Assembly: GCA_021292105.1 (NCBI GenBank)
Contig: CM037865.1
Coordinates: 23,353,928-23,417,927, forward strand
From: Anadara kagoshimensis
Lineage: Eukaryota; Mollusca; Bivalvia; Arcoida; Arcidae
Length of the DNA stretch: 64,000 bases
Reading direction: 5' to 3'
Each line of letters begins with the position of its first letter. Within the stretch, counting starts at the first letter, position 1. The translations under genes and the position numbers were made by a program. The notes under the pieces were generated by a model. That model made no database searches and had not been told where the DNA came from. It saw only the letters and a list, made by a program, of their open reading frames with translations. This document shows, piece after piece, positions 36,998 to 49,274 of the stretch.

Positions 36998-37653
36998 ATA
37001 AAAAAAGCGTGCTTTAGAAGGTTGATGACGGGTGACCTTGGCCTTGGGTCAATGTATTGGGTGTATCGGGTAAAAATTGCGACTCGCGAATTTCTTGATA
37101 CATGTTTCTTTTAACAATAGCGGTTACACAAAACTGTGCTTCCGCATGCACGAAACAGCTGTTATAAAGCCCATACGGACTCTTTCTAATGGGGTTATGT
37201 TCTAGAATGCCAATACTTAACAACAGATTTTGTTATTGTTATATTGTTAAGCTTCAGATTTTAAATTTTACGAGGTGACAAAAGACAAACATAAAATTTA
37301 AACAAAAGTTTCTTTTTTCATTAAGTCATTCCCAAAGACGATAGAAACAATATACAAAATTGTTGAATGCCATGCTATTTTTTGTTCAAAATTATTGTCT
37401 AAACAAGATATGGTATTGAGACTAAAGATTTTTTAAACTACATTGTTTTAGTTACATAATATAATTAAAATTAATTACACACGATTTTACCAACGGGGAA
37501 GATTTTTACGAAGTCTATCATAATCCTAGGAACATGAATGGAATGTAGAAGACAAAAGTAATCGATATTTGAGTACCGATTTATCTTTTACTTTAGGAAT
37601 TTAATCATTCTGTAACGAACCTTCAAGAATTAAAAGACAGCCCACTCATATAG

Positions 37654-37861
37654 CACAGACCTGTCAAAAGTTTAACACTGGACTAACGAAAAGTTGTCGA
37701 ACCTCGATGCCGAGTTATAAATAGTTTATGGCCGAAAATCTGCCGAGAGATAGATAGCAACTGGCGAAAAACCGCTTTGATATTTATAGTACAGAAAGAG
37801 AAGCCGATTTGAGCTTTCAATTCGGCACCAATTCGTTGTTAAACTTTCGACAGGTCTATAC
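37654..37861 (-). mobile_element. MITE-1, copy 4
   Basis: CACAGACCTGTCAAAAGTTT and GTTAAACTTTCGACAGGTCT ends; interior TTCGGCACCAATTCGTTG. 208 bp. Confidence 0.9.
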
Positions 37862-38964
37862 CGTGTTACATATATAGATATTACGTTTATATGTAAAACA
37901 AATCCGTTGCATGAGTAAACAATGTGCGAATTTGAATATTTAAAACATTCTTATCTCTAACATAGGAGAGTGCATGTCAACCAAATTATCTCCAACGCAG
38001 AAGAGTCAACTGATCAGAATATATTTGCATATTTCATATATAATATAGGTATATCGATTTCTTGATGACAAGCTGTATTATCATTTGTTACCTATCGTGT
38101 GATTAGTGTGTGGTGTTCAATAACTTAAATATCGATCAGGCAGTGGACGCTCACGTTTGTCACTTGTGCGTAGTAAGAATGCCGGTTTGGGGAAAAAATT
38201 GGTAATCATTTTCCGTAACTACGCGTCAAAAATGCTGCTAGAATGAGTGATAATTGATGATTAAAAATTAACGAGTTTCTGATTCAGTATTTAACCTTAA
38301 AATACCTAATGTGAAAATAGAAAATGATCTAAATACCATTATGGCATAACAACAACAGTAAAATCAGTGTACTCAGTGACAGTATAGGAAAGGACCCCAC
38401 CCATCCCACCTCCCCTCCAGAAATCATATTTGACCGAAAAAGCCATAACATGACGGGACTAAGCCATATATCTTTGGGTTTTTGTGCAACATTTGTTTCA
38501 GAGATGGAGGGTTATTTCATCTCAAGTTGATTGAACGTCAATAACATGACGGAGTTAAGCCATTTTGAACATTTTTTTGTGAAAAATAATTTTAAAACGT
38601 TTTATATCTACATAGAATTTAATAAATGGGGATACAAAATGAAGTCCTTACAGGTCCCAGTTTCACAATCATTTCCTAACTAAGATTTTATCTTAACTCA
38701 ATCAAATATGGGAAGTTTGAAATCTGAATAATTTTGTTAGTTTTTAAGATATTCATGGATTTAATGTGCCATTTTGAATATTACTCTAAGCGTATACTAT
38801 ATTCATATTCTAATTTTTGAACGATATCTTTTATTTATATTGTCAAAATTTGTCAGATTTAAGTTAAGGAAAAATTGGAAAGTATTAGTTAAGGAACGAT
38901 TGTAAAACTAGGTCCAGTGCAGTTTCATTGAAAGAGGAATGAAGGTTGGATTAAGATTAATGCA

Positions 38965-39142
38965 TTGTGTTTTACGCCCATATGAAGAGTCTCATTTATG
39001 TCGTGTTTTTTTGGATGGTGGAAGTAACCGGAGTACCCGGTGAAAACCGGCACCAAACTTCAGCACCTCTCACACTAGGATCTGTCCCGATTCACGGCCG
39101 ATTGGAGATTCGAACCTATAGGTGGCGAGTGGTTCTTAGGAA
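38965..39142 (-). mobile_element. SINE family B
   Basis: Minus-strand copy with GGAAGTAACCGGAGTACCCG (central domain), CACACTAGGATCTGTCCC and GAGATTCGAACCTATAGGTG. It forms an inverted pair with the copy at 39478. Confidence 0.82.
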
Positions 39143-39477
39143 ATGAACCTACATGTATGTTATGATATGAATACATACTGCGACATGGTACACTAACACA
39201 CAAAAAACAGCTTTTTTATACATCCCATTTTAAAAGCCTATCAGTTTGGTCGATTACGGCGCCTAGCCGCTTAAAGACATACAATGCAACTGACCGGGGT
39301 AAGAACAAACGACCTTTGAATCATGAGCTTTAATTTATTGAAATGTAGGACTGTTGAGTGTTTCTTCCAAGATGTGGGCCTCGTTGGCCTAAAGTATTCT
39401 AAAGTGGTGCCTTAATTATCATATTTTCTCTCGCCGCCAATGTTCTCTAACAAGAATCACACTCAAGCAGATCAGTC

Positions 39478-39618
39478 TTAGTGTGAGAAAGTTAATCAGT
39501 TCGCTTTGTGGAAGGTCAGTAGTTTTCTCTGGGTACTCCGGTTTCCTCCACCATCCAAGAACTGACCATCTCGATATAAGTATCGGCATTTTGACTGGGC
39601 GTAAAACCCCATTACGCC
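39478..39618 (+). mobile_element. SINE family B, 5'-truncated
   Basis: Plus-strand copy lacking the tRNA head: GGGTACTCCGGTTTCCTCCA, CTCGATATAAGTAT and TTGACTGGGCGTAAAACCCC. Inverted relative to the copy ending 340 bp upstream. Confidence 0.82.
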
Positions 39619-40458
39619 ACTCCTTTCAAGCAGTTTTACAGATGGCACTTGAGATAAATAACAAGTGACATACCTAGCTATATAGCAGAATGACACGCGG
39701 CTGTTACGTACAGATACCGGATGACAGATACTGGTTAAGATGACAGGCTTCCAGTACAACGACAGCTTTAGCCTTGAAGCCTTGGTACACCGGTAAATTT
39801 GGTATTGTGTCGACTGAATCTGTAAAATAAACCACTTGTTGTTTACATATTACTGTTGACTGACAGCCAGTGACGTAATGTCGGCATGACGTCATATTGT
39901 AACATATGACTTTATTGTTCGATACATACTTGTACAAGGTCAAATTCAAAAGTATGGAAACCACTAGGTCCGAAACCAGAGAGTTTTACTTAATGTAAAC
40001 TTGGTTAGTCGGGAGTGTCGCGGGGAACAGTATAAAACTGCCAATATTTTGAGTTTTACCATTCCCTTGAAAAGTTAAAACTGTTTCAGTATTGCAAATA
40101 CACATTTCCTAAAACGTTAAAATATTTTTGTACAGTAATATATGTTCAGGATAATATATCTCGCGCGAAAAAAAAATCCGACGAAAATAACTAAGAAAAT
40201 TAGACCTTGCGTTACAGCATCGCTCTTTCCGCTGAGTAAGTCAAACTAAGAAGAAACTTATACCTTTAGTTAGAGCATTGGTTAACCACTAAGTAAGTCA
40301 ACCCAAAGACGACAACCTTGAGCATGAGCAAAAGTTAGTAACAATGATACTGTGTGTACAAAATAGTACAAAACTAGACATAGGGTCCAACCGCTTGGCA
40401 AGCCACTAAAATGATGACAACCTTAACCATGAGCAAAACGTTGTCAATTGATAGTAGT

Positions 40459-40517
40459 GTCATGTGCTGATTTTGATTTTTTTTATTAAAATAATGTACT
40501 CAAAATCAGCACATGAT
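40459..40517. mobile_element. foldback micro-element F1
   Basis: GTCATGTGCTGATTTTGA pairs with TCAAAATCAGCACATGA. The flanks TAGTAGTG and TAGTGGTG match at 7 of 8 bases and may be a target-site duplication. Confidence 0.75.
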
Positions 40518-42374
40518 AGTGGTGTTAGTGATAATGACAGGTGTATCTCAACGGAGATAAACTAAAAATGTTTTTCCAAGTACAAATGCAATGTAATTCT
40601 GAAGTATGTTGTTTTAACAAAATCGGTTATCGAAGGAAATCACTTGACAACGGAATTGAGGTTAGAATGGCCTACATGTACGTTGTATTGCAACATACAA
40701 ACCAAAAATGCTATGTTTTTACAAGTACATGTACATATTAAACTTGTACGCGATTTAACCCTAAAATATTACAACGAAACAGGTGTACAAAGTCTAGTGG
40801 TTTACATGCTGCACATCATATACAGTTTCATCGCGATCCCCAGAAGATGAATTTATCAAGGGAAACATTGGCACTATCTGTATACTGGTGATATTGGTGC
40901 TGAATGTATTGGTTGAGTTTTGAGTGATTACAGAGTTGCATTGATTTTAATATTTTTTGTAAATGAACACGACATCTCCCCTTGAATTGTGAAACAAATT
41001 CCCCAAAAGTTGTTGCAAAGACACAACTACTCAGGGTGGTAAGCTTCTGTGCGAGTTTTGAAGTTGCTACGCAAAATATTATGCAAGCTACCATTGGAAC
41101 AAAATAGTCAATACGAAAACATAATAAGAAAATAGAGAGAAAAAACACCTCCTACTTATAGGTACCGGTATGTTATGGGGTGACTTCATGAACACAAAAA
41201 CATTTTGATGATCTTCTAATCTAAATCATCAATATGGTATAATAATGGCATACCAATTTTGTTTGCTTTTCTGAGCCGTAACTTGCAGAGAATGAAATGT
41301 GTCGGTTTTTGGTGTATATACTATTTCTTGGAGCAATTCTGGCTTGCCTGTGGTTTACTATACAGTTTGAATTGAAAGTCTTGGACATCTGAATGCTTGC
41401 TGTAGGACCCGCTTGTTGGTGTTATTTGCCAACCATATAGACACCTTCTGTCCAGCAGGGGATGACGGGGATTTTTCTTATGGTTATGGTTCTTGCTCAT
41501 CAATGGTTTTTCTGAAACGTTCTTAGCGTGTTTTGATACACTTGTTATATTGTGAAAACTGGTCGCATTTTGCGTGTAAGTGATGGTGTTTTTAATCATG
41601 GCCTGAGACCTACTTAAAACTGGACTCTAAAAGAACAAAATAATACTGAGTTTTTACATACAATGGGGTTCGAAACACCGGTATAACAAGTAAGTCATAA
41701 CGGTAAACAGTGAACGATTGGCAAGTTAGAGTTTGAATTTATCCTCCGAAGAGAGCCAACGGTAAACCTATATACATGTACACGTACATAAAACTTGTTT
41801 CAGGGTTGGGATCGGAGTTTCTGTCCGGACAACCAATGAAGTATACAATATATGTTTGTGTGTTTTGTGACACAATCATGAATGTCTTAATTTTAAGAAA
41901 GACCATGTTAAACTGTATGCGTAGTACAATTGTGGTATTCTACAAGCAAATGCAAAATATTTTAAACTGTGTTTTCCTAAAAACAATTTGCATGTTCAGA
42001 CAATAGCTACATTCTACAGGAAAAAGCAACACAACAATATTTGAGTTCTTCCCAAAACAATTTCAAGCAACATGTTCAGACTGAGTTCATGGAAATCAAA
42101 AGAAAACTACTGTTATCATACATAAAATTTAATGAAAGATTTAATTAAAAACTTCAAAAATAAACTTTAGTCATATTTTCCTTCATAAAACAATTTATAA
42201 TACCGGGTAACACCTTGTATACATTTACGTAGCCAGTAACCACAAGTATCAGGAAATGAAATTAACATTTAACAGTGGTAGATTGTTGTTCGGGTCGATA
42301 TTGAAATATTTCAAACATTAATTGGGTATCATTTCGGCATAAAACAAATACACAGTCTGTCTTTACTTATAAAG

Positions 42375-42590
42375 TACGGGTCTGTCGAAATTTTAACACT
42401 GTACTAACGAATTAGTGCCGAATCGGCAGCTCATCTCGAACTCTCGTTAACTACTAGTATTTCGACAGCTTGTCAGAAGCTGCTATCTTTAGCTTTTCGG
42501 TTCCTTTCTAACATATTTCAGTCGCTCGACAGTCGAGGTTCGACTCCCTTTCGTTAGCTCAGTGTTTAGTAACTTTCGACAGATCTGTAC
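42375..42590 (+). mobile_element. MITE-1, copy 5
   Basis: TACGGGTCTGTCGAAATTTT and AACTTTCGACAGATCTGTAC ends with GACTCCCTTTCGTTAGCTC near the right side. 216 bp. Confidence 0.9.
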
Positions 42591-43399
42591 TATATATATA
42601 TACTGCATTTAATAGTTTTATTTCCTTTAATATGTACTGTAGTGAACTCGGTCTGAATTACTTGTGCAAACAGGGTGTGTGATCGTTATCGGGTGAATGT
42701 AAGTAAAAGTTTCATTATATACAAACAATACATGATTCAGACGCCCTTTTACTGGAGTGGAATTTCACATATCTACGGTCAGGTTTAAACTTATCAAAAA
42801 TTCTTTATAAAAGTGAATATATTAAATATATATATACGTCAAATAAAAAGGGGAGTTCAGGTGTTTCTAAAAATAGAACCATTGACACAGATACCTATAG
42901 GTAAATTATGAATACCTATGTACGTAAATAAAACCACTTCATGCGAGTAACGGTAACTCGAACCCGTAGTACGGGAAAAAAATCTACCGCAAACTGATAA
43001 AAGTGAATATTATCGCTTTCTAAAACGGAGATAAATTTCATTTAAATTTTATATATAAGTTTAATTTTGTTTATATTCTAAAGATTATGTTTTCCTATCT
43101 TATGATATTTTGTATATTTATGATGAAAACATTAGAGATATTCACAGTTTAAATCTACATTTATTTACTAAGTTGATAAAAACGTCGGTGATTACGAGGG
43201 TATGATCACCCCGGACTGTCCCCGACCGTTAATAGCCGCTTGATAAACCTATTAAAAGTCTATCTCACTTTTATTTATTGGGCCCTTGATTAATTTATTT
43301 CCCAATCAAATAGGGATAGATTAGCAATTGTATAAGCATAAATGATAAGCACGTCTCATATACTTGTTATATGTGAATTATTCGTAAATTTATACCCGT

Positions 43400-43857
43400 A
43401 TATAGTCCAAGTTTCATTACTGACAAAGTACCGCAAGTCTTAACCATATATAGACCAAATTTAATTACTGACCTAGTGTTCGCGAAAAGTACCGTAAGTT
43501 TTACCGTGTATATAGTCCAAGTTTCATTACTGGCCAAGTGTTCGTGAAATGTGCCGTACATTTTATCCGCATATAGTCCAAGTTTCATTATTGGCCAAGT
43601 GTTCGCGAAATGTACCTCAAATTTTAACTGTATATATAGTCCAAGTTTCATTACTGGTCAATGTTTGCGAAAGGTGCCGTACATTTTATCCGCATACATA
43701 CCGACTTTCATTACTGACCAAGTTTTCGCGAAAAGTGTCGTGGATTTTATCCGTATATAGTCCAAGTGCCGTAAGTTTTACCGTGTATATAGTCCAAGTT
43801 TCATTACTGGCCAAGTGTTCGCAAAAAGTACTGTAAGTTTTACCTGTGTATAGTCTG
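43400..43857 (+). repeat. 61-bp minisatellite, eight units
   Basis: The phrase CAAGTTTCATTACTGGCCAA followed by GTGTTCGCGAAAAGTGCCGT and a TTTTACCGTGTATATAGTC link recurs at 43408, 43456, 43518, 43579, 43642, 43702, 43763 (truncated) and 43795. ORFs over it are repeat artefacts. Confidence 0.93.
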
Positions 43858-44513
43858 GGTATGTGCTCGCGTAAGATGCGTATTCTTGGTCATTTTACGT
43901 AATTTTACAGTTTCCTAATGTCTGGTTTCACCAGAGACAAATGAAAACTAAATGCATCTGGTTTCACATATTGTCACATTGCTACATTGCTTTTTTGTTC
44001 GTAAAGCTCGAAAATTTCACTTTGATGGATGGACGACAAAAAGGGACATTCGTGTCCATTTGGTATGCTTTAGTTGTTCTGCCCAGTACAATCAACTCGG
44101 TTACTGATTTGAAATTTGACCTGCGCACCGTAGGCACTGGCAAGTATTCATTGACTTTGCGTACCGTTTCAGAGATCTAAGAAATCATTCAAATCAAAAA
44201 CTTGCTGTCAAATGTCGTATTTTTTTTTTGAATTTTTCATTAAAAAATGAATGAATTGATTTAAAAAAAAACAACAACAATATGACAACTCTCCTTCTCT
44301 GCCAAAAGGTTGTTATTCATTTTTCAACGGGGTGTGGGGACATACTCATCCTCCTCCCCCTTTTTTAAACTTTCTTTTTCGGTTTCGGTTTGGTTTTCAC
44401 TAAAAGAAGTACCTGGGCCCAGACAAAGTTTTAAAACACCAACATTTTGCAAATCAAGTAGCAAAGAAAATTTAGAGTTTTTACCAATTCAGGCGTTCCT
44501 GTCCGTAATAGTG

Positions 44514-44571
44514 CTATCATGTGCTGATTTTAAATTTTTATTAAAATACTGCATTCAAAATCACCACATGC
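44514..44571. mobile_element. foldback micro-element F1
   Basis: ATCATGTGCTGATTTTAAAT and GCATTCAAAATCACCACATG arms. It lies inside the 114-codon frame at 44310-44654, which weakens that frame as a gene. Confidence 0.72.
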
Positions 44572-45110
44572 CAGTGATAAGAGAACCAACCCTTTTGTTA
44601 CCGACTTATAATGTTTCAGTAAGATTGTTCTCTTTTGCACTTTTTGGCACTTAAATTCTCTTTGACACTTTTCATTGCCTGTATCTCCCAGTACACCTGA
44701 TCATAGAGTGCTTCTCTTACGTCAATAATTTTTTCAACCATTCAAGAAAATGACAGAACGGATGAAAACTTTCTATATTTGAAGTGCTAAGAATAAAATT
44801 TATTTGAATTGGAATTGATTAAAAATCTCTTTTAGTTTTTTTTAACTTAAATGTTTCTTAGGTAAAAAATGCTTTCAATCTACTTGGACACGTTCCCGTA
44901 CTTCTGAACGATTATTTTGTACGCAAGTTGGCATAATTTTATCAAAAGTGTAATTACGTGTAAAAGGTGAAGAATGTTTACATATCCGAAATAAGACGCA
45001 TTACATGCATTCCCAACTGTCAAGATAAAGGAGAAATGTCATTTTAATCTTCTACATATAAAATTGTGCATTTTAGCATGTTTTATTAGGAGTTGAGTGG
45101 AGTGAAGTAA

Positions 45111-45322
45111 TGGGGTTTTACGTCCCAGTCAAGATTTATTCACCTTAATCGAAGTGATCTGTAGAAAAACGCAGCGACGGGAGAAAATTATTGATCTTCG
45201 GCGAGTGAAATGACAAACTTTCACTTATTAGGATCAGTCCCGAGCGGGGTTCGATCCTAGACAGTGAGACGCTGTTGATCCGTAAGTGCGCGTCTTGGAC
45301 CACTCGGCCACCGAGTCCCCTA
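45111..45322 (-). mobile_element. SINE family B
   Basis: Minus-strand copy: GGGGTTTTACGTCCCAGTCA at the tail, GACAAACTTTCACTTATTAG, B-box region GGGGTTCGATCCTAGACAG, and a head ending CCACTCGGCCACCGAGTCCC. It lies 100 bp upstream of a family A copy in opposite orientation. Confidence 0.85.
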
Positions 45323-45420
45323 GTTTTATTGGGAGGAAGGTTATAAAACCCTTTTTTATTAGTATAAACTTTGCTCGTGTTAAGAGGTCTTCAAAATACG
45401 ATAATGCAGCATCTCTTTAT

Positions 45421-45748
45421 ACGGGTTGGTAGAGTGCTCGCTCCGTAAGTGGGAGGTCGTGGGTTCGAACCCCGGCCGGGTCTGACCCAAGACTTAAAAG
45501 TGGGTAGTGACTGTTCTTTCGCCAAGCACTCGGCATTACGAAATGAAAGTCACGGTTCTTTCGGATGGGAACTTAAAATAAACGATGTCCCGTGTCTTGG
45601 TAGGCTTGGCACGATAAAGAACCCTGCTGCATAATTCCATAAGCGCAGCGCACAGGCAAAATTTCTGCACCTTCGCCTATAGCTGGCGACGTCTCGATAT
45701 AAGTGAAATATTCTTGACTGGGACGTTAAACACCATTAATCAACTCAA
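45421..45748 (+). mobile_element. tRNA-derived SINE, family A
   Basis: Same head as the 49517 copy (GGTAGAGTGCTCGCTCCGT, then B box GGTTCGAACCCC), body, and tail GACTGGGACGTTAAACACC. The first bases of the tRNA head are degraded. High similarity to the 49517 copy implies recent activity. Confidence 0.9.
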
Positions 45749-46113
45749 GTCTTTATACGGTACAAGATACAAACAACTTAATTTGTCAATTTGCCTGTAT
45801 ATATCATACACTTTTATGTATTGTTATATGTGCCGCCATACAACTTTATTTTCATTGTAAAAACCTATGAGCGTATGCTTTGGGAATAAATGAATTGAAT
45901 ATAAAATATTAATTTCCATAATGCTTTATCAAAAAATTATGATCCCGTCTTTTTAAGATGTAAACGGAATATTTAGACATTTTCAATATGCCGTAAAACA
46001 AAATTGATACTAAATTTAAGGACGTAATGAAAACGGCCAAATTCATCATTTTACTCTAGAATTCTTTTTTAAGTAAAAAACTTACATTTCAGATTTTTAT
46101 CATAAATTTTGAG

Positions 46114-46334
46114 AACTTTGTTTATTTATATATCAATATGAAGATGTTTTCAATGGCAACGAACTTCGAACTTGTCGGGTCGTATGTACATGTATTTATT
46201 AAATATGCATTTAATTTTTTTTTCTCATATTTTTTTTTTAACTTTGTGTATTTATATGATGTAAAATGAATATGAAGATGTTTTCAATGGCAACGAACTT
46301 AGGTCGTATATTTATTAAAATATGCATTTCAGAA
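46114..46334 (+). repeat. diverged tandem duplication
   Basis: ATGAAGATGTTTTCAATGGC then AACGAACTT and TATTTATTAAA-ATATGCATTT occurs at about 46138 and 46271, preceded in both by AACTTTGTNTATTTATAT. Confidence 0.8.
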
Positions 46335-47178
46335 AATCTATAGCCCTTCTTTTTATGGGGATGTTTTCAAAATATGTTAATAAATATCTCCTAAACAAAT
46401 ATTAAATAAGGGACGAAATGCAAACATCTCAATTAAGACGATATAAACATCGAAGACATTGCGATCTCTGAGAACATACAAGACATTGACATTAGAACGC
46501 AACTGTCGGATCATAGTAACCCCTCTTTATGCATACAAATATGTATAGTAGTCGTCTATTGATTCACGCAATGCGGGTTAATACAATAGAAACTATGTAA
46601 GCTTTTGTGTGACTAGGATTAGTATAAAGCTATTGAACCCGAATACAATCAATCGCCGAGTAACGGCAAATAACGGTATATAGATTGGGGTCACGGAATA
46701 TGAATAAACATAGGTAAATTATGTATATAGATAATAAATAAAGGCAATACACGTTCAGGCAGGAAAAGTCATTAATATACCGTGGGTGTTTATGCAAATT
46801 AGACTTACTAAGTTACAGTTGATTGGCTGTCTGGGTTCCGTCATCAATTTCTGCATGCAAATATTTCCCGCGGTCTGTCAAGCCATTGGCGGAGTTTTGT
46901 AAGCGGGGAATTTAACATGTTCTAACATGTACACGTGCTGTTCAATAATATCGTAAAGTGGTGTATTTGAGGCTAATGATATTGTCAACAAAAAGCGACC
47001 AGAGAGGCTTTCATGTGTGTAATGATATTATATATACTGTGTGTGAACCATTTCTGTCCGCCGTGGAATTCAGTTATCTTGGTAGATTTTTGGTGGGAAA
47101 GCATCCACGTACATAATCACACACGCTAAATAAATATTACTTAGTATAATAATAAGTATGTATGTATATATGATTTTA

Positions 47179-47384
47179 AACTATATTGTGTATTGAATGT
47201 TATATGAATTCACGTGCTGTTAATTATTTATTATTAATTTACATTTATTGTATTAACCCCCTCTTTCTCTCTCTCTCTTTCTCTCTATCCTCATCGATTC
47301 ATTAGGTTAAAAATAAACTATATTGTGTATTGAATGTAATATAAATTCACATGCTGTTAATTATTTCACCTAAACTGTATAAAA

Positions 47385-47388
<4 letters not shown>
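47179..47388 (+). repeat. tandem duplication flanking a CT tract
   Basis: ACTATATTGTGTATTGAATG and GTGCTGTTAATTATT at about 47185-47230 recur at about 47318-47366 with a few changes. A CT-rich stretch and CTCATCGATTCATTAGGTTA lie between. Confidence 0.85.

Positions 47389-47437
<49 letters not shown>
47389..47437 (+). repeat. (CT)n microsatellite
   Basis: About 24 CT units at the start of the 230-bp duplicated block; sister runs lie at 47630-47667 and 47858-47907. Confidence 0.95.
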
Positions 47438-47441
<4 letters not shown>

Positions 47442-47626
47442 GATTCAATAAGTTAATAAGGAAATAGTTGAAAGTTTTGTATTATAATTTTGCCTCAGTA
47501 CTGATAAGAAAAAATCGACCGACGAATTTATTTAAAATTCAATAACTACGTGTTTCAAAAAGTTCTTTTTTTTTAAATCTGCACATGACACTTGTTCATC
47601 AAATCAATAGCATCCAAAGATCCCTG

Positions 47627-47671
<45 letters not shown>

Positions 47672-47856
47672 GATTCAATAAGTTAATAAGGAAATAGTTG
47701 AAAGTTTTGTATTATAATTTTGCCTCAGTACTGATAAGAAAAAATCGACCGACGAATTTATTTAAAATTCAATAACTACGTGTTTCAAAAAGTTCTTTTT
47801 TTTAAAATCTGCACATGACACTTGTTCATCAAATCAATAGCATCCAAAGATCCCTG

Positions 47857-47857
<1 letters not shown>
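47438..47857 (+). repeat. 230-bp tandem duplication with embedded (CT)n
   Basis: The segment from CATCGATTCAATAAGTTAAT to CAAAGATCCCTGCC occurs at 47438 and again at 47668 with almost no change. Each unit ends in a (CT)n run. Very recent duplication. Confidence 0.96.
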
Positions 47858-47907
<50 letters not shown>

Positions 47908-47908
47908 C

Positions 47909-48256
47909 TAGGTGTATCAGTTGTAGAGCATGCATCATAAGAGCGTGAGTTCGAACCTTGGGCAGGTCATACATCCAACAGAAATTGATGAGAAATTTGA
48001 GAAACTATTTCACGCCTCGTCTGGCTCTTGGTATTAGTATCAGAGGGCATATTATCGACGAGTTCACTGGTCGTCAGTATAATTTGACTGGGGGAGAGGT
48101 GAGATAGCACCTTAAAGTTGCTGTTAGTGTGCGCACTCGTACAACTCGAACATACACTCACATGTTCTTAAATTAATCCTTACAGATAAAAAACCTCGAT
48201 CTCGTCGTGAATAACTGAAAAATTGTTGAAGCGACGTTAAACATCAGTCGCTCAGC
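47909..48256 (+). mobile_element. tRNA-derived SINE, family C
   Basis: A third tRNA-like head: GTATCAGTTGTAGAGCATG (A-box area) and GTGAGTTCGAACCTTGGG (B box). The body is unrelated to A and B, and it ends GAAGCGACGTTAAACATCAG. About 350 bp, joined almost directly to the family B copy at 48262. Only one copy was seen, so the boundaries are provisional. Confidence 0.75.
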
Positions 48257-48261
48257 TGTCT

Positions 48262-48492
48262 GGGTCCTCGATGGCGCAATGGTCTAAAGCGTGTTTTAAC
48301 GGATCACAGCGTCACTCGCGGCCTAGTGTTCGAATCCCACTCTGGACAGATCTAAGTGCGAGAAAGTTTGTCAATTCACTTGTCGAAAGCCGATAATTTT
48401 TACGGGCACTCCGATTTCTTCCATCATCCCTGATCTGACTGCCTCTGGATATAAGTGAAATGTTTTTTTTGACTGGGATGTTAAACACACAC
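48262..48492 (+). mobile_element. tRNA-derived SINE, family B, full-length copy
   Basis: A different tRNA-like head (GATGGCGCAATGGTCTAAAG; B box GTGTTCGAATCCCACTC), a central domain ACGGGCACTCCGATTTCTTC, and tail GGATATAAGTGAAATG with GACTGGGATGTTAAACAC like family A. About 230 bp. It directly follows a family C copy in the same orientation. Confidence 0.85.
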
Positions 48493-48496
48493 ACGT

Positions 48497-48516
48497 CTCT
48501 CTCTCTCTCTCTCCCA

Positions 48517-48558
<42 letters not shown>

Positions 48559-48680
48559 TGATATCGCGTCTCTCTCTCGTGTGATATCGCGTCTCTCTCT
48601 CTCATGTGATATCGCGTCACACACACACACACATACACACACACACACACAGACACACACACGTGTGACATCGCTTCACC
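48497..48680 (+). repeat. compound CT / GTGTGATATCGCGT / CA repeat
   Basis: CT runs alternate with four copies of TGTGATATCGCGT (the last altered), then a CA run with ACACACAGACACAC. It yields the 158-codon minus-strand frame at 48312-48788. Confidence 0.93.
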
Positions 48681-49274
48681 ATAATTTTGAAAGCATTTGG
48701 GTAACGTTTGATCACCAAACATAGACGCAAAAAGCGCACGCTCTAAATATTTTCTTTCTTCTTTTGCAATTGTTTTAAGTGTATTCAAATAAAAATATGC
48801 ATGTAGGTCAATAATCTGTGCCTAGGAATTTACAGGTTGTGATTTTGATTTGTGATAATTAAGAATCGGTAGATTTATCCGATATAAATGTCAAATTTGA
48901 CAAACAATACAAAAAAATCCACTGATAATTATCATTAATTCTGAAATAAGACCATGTTAAATTCAAAAAGAACATAGTTGCGGTTTGATTGATAAAATTT
49001 TATTCGGAGTTCTTATCGCCTTATCAGAAAACATTAAAATATTTTGTCTTTAAATTAATTAGGTTCTATTCATCTAAAGAATATACAAATCCTTAAAATT
49101 TGTCAATTTTACATACACGAACTAAAACACGTGATGTTTATGACATAAGAAATTAAAAAATAAAATAAATAAAATATAATTGAACACGTGAAATAACGTT
49201 TAAGACACGTGTTAACCTCAACCCCTCCTTCAAACTCCAACATAAGGTCTTGGTACACGTGACCTTTAATCAAA

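Larger units (their letters stand above)
37862..42374. other. non-coding stretch, no gene recognised
   Basis: Contains the inverted SINE B pair and one F1 element. ORFs of 86-106 codons (39496-39759, 39704-39964, 40828-41148, 41321-41599 on the minus strand) overlap repeats or lack any recognisable motif. Confidence 0.5.

Noticed and set aside
43367-43836. Overlapping ORFs on both strands with repeated peptide blocks
   Set aside because: Entirely explained by the 61-bp minisatellite.
44310-44654. 114-codon plus-strand ORF
   Set aside because: An F1 foldback insertion lies inside it, and no recognised motif is present.
45421-45495. tRNA gene candidate (also 49517-49590 and 48262-48330)
   Set aside because: A and B boxes are present, but each is the head of a SINE with a shared non-tRNA body and tail; acceptor-stem pairing is not preserved.
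48312-48788. 158-codon minus-strand ORF, the longest in the window
   Set aside because: It is built from a SINE B, CT and CA microsatellites and TGTGATATCGCGT units; the product is Arg-Glu and Val-Cys repeat.
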